This document shows, piece after piece, positions 59,786 through 64,000 of a DNA stretch of 64,000 bases. The notes below the pieces were generated by a model that did no database searches, was not told the origin of the DNA, and saw only the letters and a list, made by a program, of their open reading frames with translations. Origin of the DNA: Liolophura sinensis (Eukaryota; Mollusca; Polyplacophora; Chitonida; Chitonidae). Each line of letters starts with the position of its first letter. Positions within the stretch are counted from its first letter, which is position 1. A program made the position numbers and the translations under genes. The DNA lies in NCBI RefSeq assembly GCF_032854445.1, contig NC_088295.1, positions 53,179,249-53,243,248 on the forward strand. The letters are read 5' to 3'.

Positions 59786-60945
59786 GGCCCAAGTGATAAT
59801 TGTCCACCGGCGACTTTAGTTTATCTGTAGGCCCAAGGTTAATTGTCCACCGGTGACTTTAGTTTATCTGTAGGCCCAAGGTTAATTGTCCACCGGTGAC
59901 TTTAGTTTATCTGTAGGCCCAAGTGATAATTGTCCACCGGCGACTTTAGTTTATCTGTAGGCCCAAGTTATAATTGTCCACCGGCGACTTTAGTTTATCT
60001 GTAGGCCCAAGTGATAATTGTCCACCGGTGACTTTAGTTTATCTGTAGGCCCAAGTGATAATTGTCCACCAATGACTTTAGTTTATCCGTAGGCCCAAGT
60101 GATAATTGTCCACCAATGACTTTAGTTTATCTGTAGGCCCAAGGTTAATTGTCCACCGGTGACTTTAGTTTATCTGTAGGCCCAAGGTTAATTGTCCACC
60201 GGTGACTTTAGTTTATCTGTAGGCCAAAGTGATAATTGTCCACCAATGACTTTAGTTTATCTGTAGGCCCAAGTGATAATTGTCCACCGGTGACTTTAGT
60301 TTATCTGTAGGCCCAAGTGAAATTTGTGCACCAGTGACTTTAGTTTATCTGTAGGCCCAAGGTTAATTGTCCACTGGTGACTTTAGTTTATCTGTAGACC
60401 CAAGTGATAATTGTCCACCAATGACTTTAGTTTATCTGTAGGCCCAAGTGATAATTGTCCACCAATGACTTTAGTTTATCTGTAGGCCCAAGGTTAATTG
60501 TCCACCGGTGACTTTAGTTTATCTCTACGCCCAAGTGATAATTTTCCACCGGTGACTTTAGATTATCTGTAGGTCCAAGTGATAATTGTCCACCGGCGAC
60601 TAAATTTATCTGTAGGCCCAAGTGAAATTTGTCCACCAGTGACTTTAGTTTATGTGTAGGCCGAAGTGATAATTGTCCACCGGTGACTTTAGTTTATCTG
60701 TAGGCCCAAGTGATAATGTCCACAGGTGACTTTAGTTTATCTGTAGGCCAAAGTAATAATTGTCCACCGGTGGCTTTAGTTTGTCTGTAGGCCGAAGTGA
60801 TAATTGTCCACCGGTGGCTTTAGTTTGTCTGTAGGCCGAAGTGATAATTGTCCACCGGTGACTTTAGTTTGTCTGTAGGCCCGAGTAATAATGTCCACCG
60901 GTGACTTTATTTTGTCGGTAGACCTAGGTGATAATGTCCACCGCT
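59786..60945. repeat. 44-bp (41-bp variant) tandem array
   Basis: About 26 copies of GGCCCAAGTGATAATTGTCC, ACCGGTGACTTTAGTTTATC, TGTA. A shorter variant has AAGGTTAATTG in place of AAGTGATAATTG. ACCGGTGAC and ACCAATGAC types alternate in blocks. Confidence 0.97.
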
Positions 60946-61859
60946 GACTTGTCAATCAATCAATCAATCTATCATTCAACTAATTCTCAGTCATTAACAC
61001 ATTGCACCCAGTCGTCGTTCGAAAGAGGATCCAGGGAAATATTATACGTGGAAATACGGTCTGACCACCACACCTGAGGTTGAGGGTAATTCAGGAGCTG
61101 CTTAGGCCCGGAAGCTTGGGTTGCACGAATAGCAATCGAGCATTTTTGTTAAATTTAAATCCAAATTATATCCTTCTCCCTTGTACCTGCAAAACTTAAA
61201 GATTGCTGGGATCGGATTTTAACACGATTCCCGATTTTCACAACATGCATGCGAGGCATGGTTCGGGTTGGCCCGCGAATGTCCTAAAATCACTTAGGAT
61301 CAACTGTGAACATTGCCTGGATTAATTTACCTAAGTCTTCATCACTGCAACTCATTTACTTTTACATTCGGCCTTACTATTAGAATAGCAATTGTGAGTA
61401 CTGAGAAGTTTTCATTCTTATGATTTTCACTTCAAAATTGGACGGATTTGATGTGGTTGAACTTGCAGATAAAGATTAAGAGGCGTTTCCACCCATCCAT
61501 TTGCACAGTTAAGAAAAACGAATTCTGTTTACACAGGCTTTCAATACACGCTGGTAGTAACTTGTAGGATGTATAGATCAACCAGTTATAGATTGTTCAT
61601 TTTACCGTGTAACTTTGTTTAGTTTCATTACTCATTTACAGGAGCAAATTGTGTCCCAAAACACTTTTTGTTACCCCAAAATTCTAGCAGATTAGCCCTT
61701 TCCGAAAAAACAAGACTTTCGAAAAACTTCACAGAAATTAGTGTCTTCTTAAAGCTGCTGACAGACAGCGGAACAGACAAACGCCGAATCAACACCCAAA
61801 TCTAAATGCAAAGTTGTCCACAAAATGTCATCAAAATCTGTCCTTAGCATTTACTGTTA
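60946..61859. other. No gene recognised
   Basis: Unique sequence between two arrays, starting with (CAAT)n near 60955. No open frame of interest. Confidence 0.5.
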
Positions 61860-64000
61860 AGTTACTCACAGGCACGAGTGCATGTTAACTGATAAACACA
61901 CAAGTTACTCATGGACACGAGTGCATGTTAACTGATGAACAGACAAGTTACTCACAGACACGAATACATGTTAACTGATGAACAGACAAGTTACTCACAG
62001 ACACGAGTACACGTTAACTGATAAACAGACAAGTTACCCACAGACACGAGTACACGTTAAATGATAAACAGACAAGTTACTCACAGACACGATTGTATGT
62101 TAACTGATGAACAGACAAGTTACTCACAGACACGAGTACACGTTAACTGATGAACAGACAAGTTACCCACAGACACGAGTACAAGTTAAATGATAAACAG
62201 ACAAGTTACTCACAGACACGATTGTATGTTAACTTATGAGCAGAAAAGTTACTCACAGACACGAATACATGTTAACTGATGAACAGACAAGTTACTCACA
62301 GATACAAGTACACGTTAACTGATAAACAGACAAGTTACTCACAGACACGAGTACATGTTAACTTATGAGCAGAAAAGTTACTCACAGACACGAATACATG
62401 TTAACTGATGAACAGACAAGTTACTCACAGACACGAGTACACGTTAACTGATAAACAGACAAGTTACCCACAGACACGAGTACACGTTAAATGATAAACA
62501 GACAAGTTGCTCACAGACACGATTGTATGTTAACTGATGAACAGACAAGTTACTCACAGACACGAGTACACGTTAACTGATGAACAGACAAGTTACCCAC
62601 AGACACCAGTACAAGTTAAATGATAAACAGACAAGTTACTCACAGACACGATTGTATGTTAACTTATGAGCAGAAAAGTTACTCACAGACACGAATACAT
62701 GTTAACTGATGAACAGACAAGTTACTCACAGACACAAGTACACGTTAACTGATAAACAGACAAGTTACTCACAGACACGAGTACAAGTTAAATGATAAAC
62801 AGACAAGTTACTCACAGACACGAGTACATGTTAACTTATGAGCAGAAAAGTTACTCACAGACACGAATACATGTTAACTGATGAACAGACAAGTTACTCA
62901 CAGACACGAGTACACGTTAACTGATAAACAGACAAGTTACCCACAGACACGAGTACAAGTTAAATGATAAACAGACAAGTTACTCACAGACACGATTGTA
63001 TGTTAACTTATGAGTGGAAAAGTTACTCACAGACACAAGTACACGTTAACTGATAAACAGACAAGTTACTCACAGACACGAGTACATGTTAACTTATGAG
63101 CAGAAAAGTTACTCACAGACACGAATACATGTTAACTGATGAACAGACAAGTTACTCACAGACACGAGTACACGTTAACTGATAAACAGACAAGTTACTC
63201 ACAGACACGAGTACATGTTAACTTATGAGCAGAAAAGTTACTCACAGACACGAATACATGTTAACTGATGAACAGACAAGTTACTCACAGACACAAGTAC
63301 AAGTTAAATGATAAACAGACAAGTTACTCACAGACACGATTGTATGTTAACTTATGAGCAGAAAAGTTACTCACAGACACGAATACATGTTAACTGATGA
63401 ACAGACAAGTTACTCACAGACACGAGTACACGTTAACTGATAAACAGACAAGTTACTCACAGACACGAGTGCATGTTAACTTATGAGCAGAAAAGTCACT
63501 CACAGACACGAATACATGTTAACTGATGAACAGACAAGTTACTCACAGACACAAGTACACGTTAACTGATAAACAGACAAGTTACCCACAGACACGAGTA
63601 CAAGTTAAATGATAAACAGACAAGTTACTCACAGACACGATTGTATGTTAACTTATGAGCAGAAAAGTTACTCACAGACACGAATACATGTTAACTGATG
63701 AACAGACAAGTTACTCACAGACACGAGTACACGTTAACTGATAAACAGACAAGTTACCCACAGACACGAGTACAAGTTAAATGATAAACAGACAAGTTAC
63801 TCACAGACACGATTGTATGTTAACTTATGAGCAGAAAAGTTACTCACAGACACGAGTACATGTTAACTTATGAGCAGAAAAGTTACTCACAGACACGAAT
63901 ACATGTTAACTGATGAACAGACAAGTTACTCACAGACACGAGTACACGTTAACTGATAAACAGACAAGTTACTCACAGACACGAGTACATGTTAACTTAT
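61860..64000. repeat. 43-bp satellite-like array running off the window
   Basis: About 50 copies of a 43-bp unit: ACAAGTTACTCACAGACACG, AGTACATGTTAACTGATGAA, CAG. Several monomer types recur in order: GATTGTATG, then CTTATGAGCAGAAAAG, then GAATACATG, then GAGTACACG with TGATAAACAG, then AAGTTAAATGATAAACAG. It does not end before base 64000. Confidence 0.98.

Noticed and set aside
61860-64000. CRISPR-like regular repeats
   Set aside because: Units are contiguous with no unique spacers, in a eukaryotic genome without cas genes. The same holds for the arrays at 1.9, 35, 38, 49 and 60 kb.

Overview
This is a 64 kb piece of an intron-rich animal nuclear genome. It has no bacterial operons, no rRNA and no convincing tRNA gene. 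The recognisable proteins are metazoan: MPC2, a Cip/Kip CDK inhibitor, AIF1/Iba1 and a DED-NB-ARC-TPR protein. Together with tRNA-headed SINEs of a type I recall from shellfish genomes, they suggest a marine lophotrochozoan. A mollusc, perhaps a bivalve, is my best guess; I could not verify this, and a brachiopod or annelid is possible.

Most coding sequence is in short exons that no single long ORF shows. I rebuilt them by hand from splice sites, phase and protein motifs. From left to right: (1) MPC2, minus strand, four exons over 579-7418, last exon off the window. (2) An intronless ankyrin-repeat gene, minus, 13566-14423. (3) An apparently intronless CDK inhibitor, plus, 18900-20468, whose C-terminal half is a 16-copy 36-bp coding minisatellite. 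(4) An unrecognised basic protein gene, minus, exons between 30666 and 26628 and perhaps on to about 22008; the 3' end of its exon 2, including the 5' splice site, is repeated about 46 times as a 33-bp minisatellite. (5) A four-exon, 881-residue DED-NB-ARC-TPR protein, minus, 40979-31514. (6) A complete six-exon AIF1 gene of 148 codons, minus, 56846-48127.

Roughly a fifth of the window (about 14 kb by my own hand sum) is tandem repeat. Monomers run from about 22 to 64 bp, and each array has its own sequence. Arrays lie in MPC2 intron 3 (38 bp), two introns of the NB-ARC gene (39, 43 and 49 bp), AIF1 introns (22-29, 64 and 58 bp), inside the CDK inhibitor coding sequence, and between genes (33, 23, 44 and 43 bp). 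The last array runs off the right edge.

One SINE family supplies at least 15 copies. Five keep the tRNA-like head; most others are 5'-truncated, and several have clear target-site duplications of 11-16 bp. One copy is nested in an older copy, and one splits a tandem array. A second dispersed family, with a CATTCATTC or CACTCACTC tail, and one short palindromic MITE-like element are also present. I saw no viral sequence and no reverse transcriptase or transposase ORF.

The six genes do not form a pathway. They cover mitochondrial pyruvate import, cell-cycle arrest, innate immune or cell-death signalling (the DED-NB-ARC gene and AIF1), and two proteins of unknown role.
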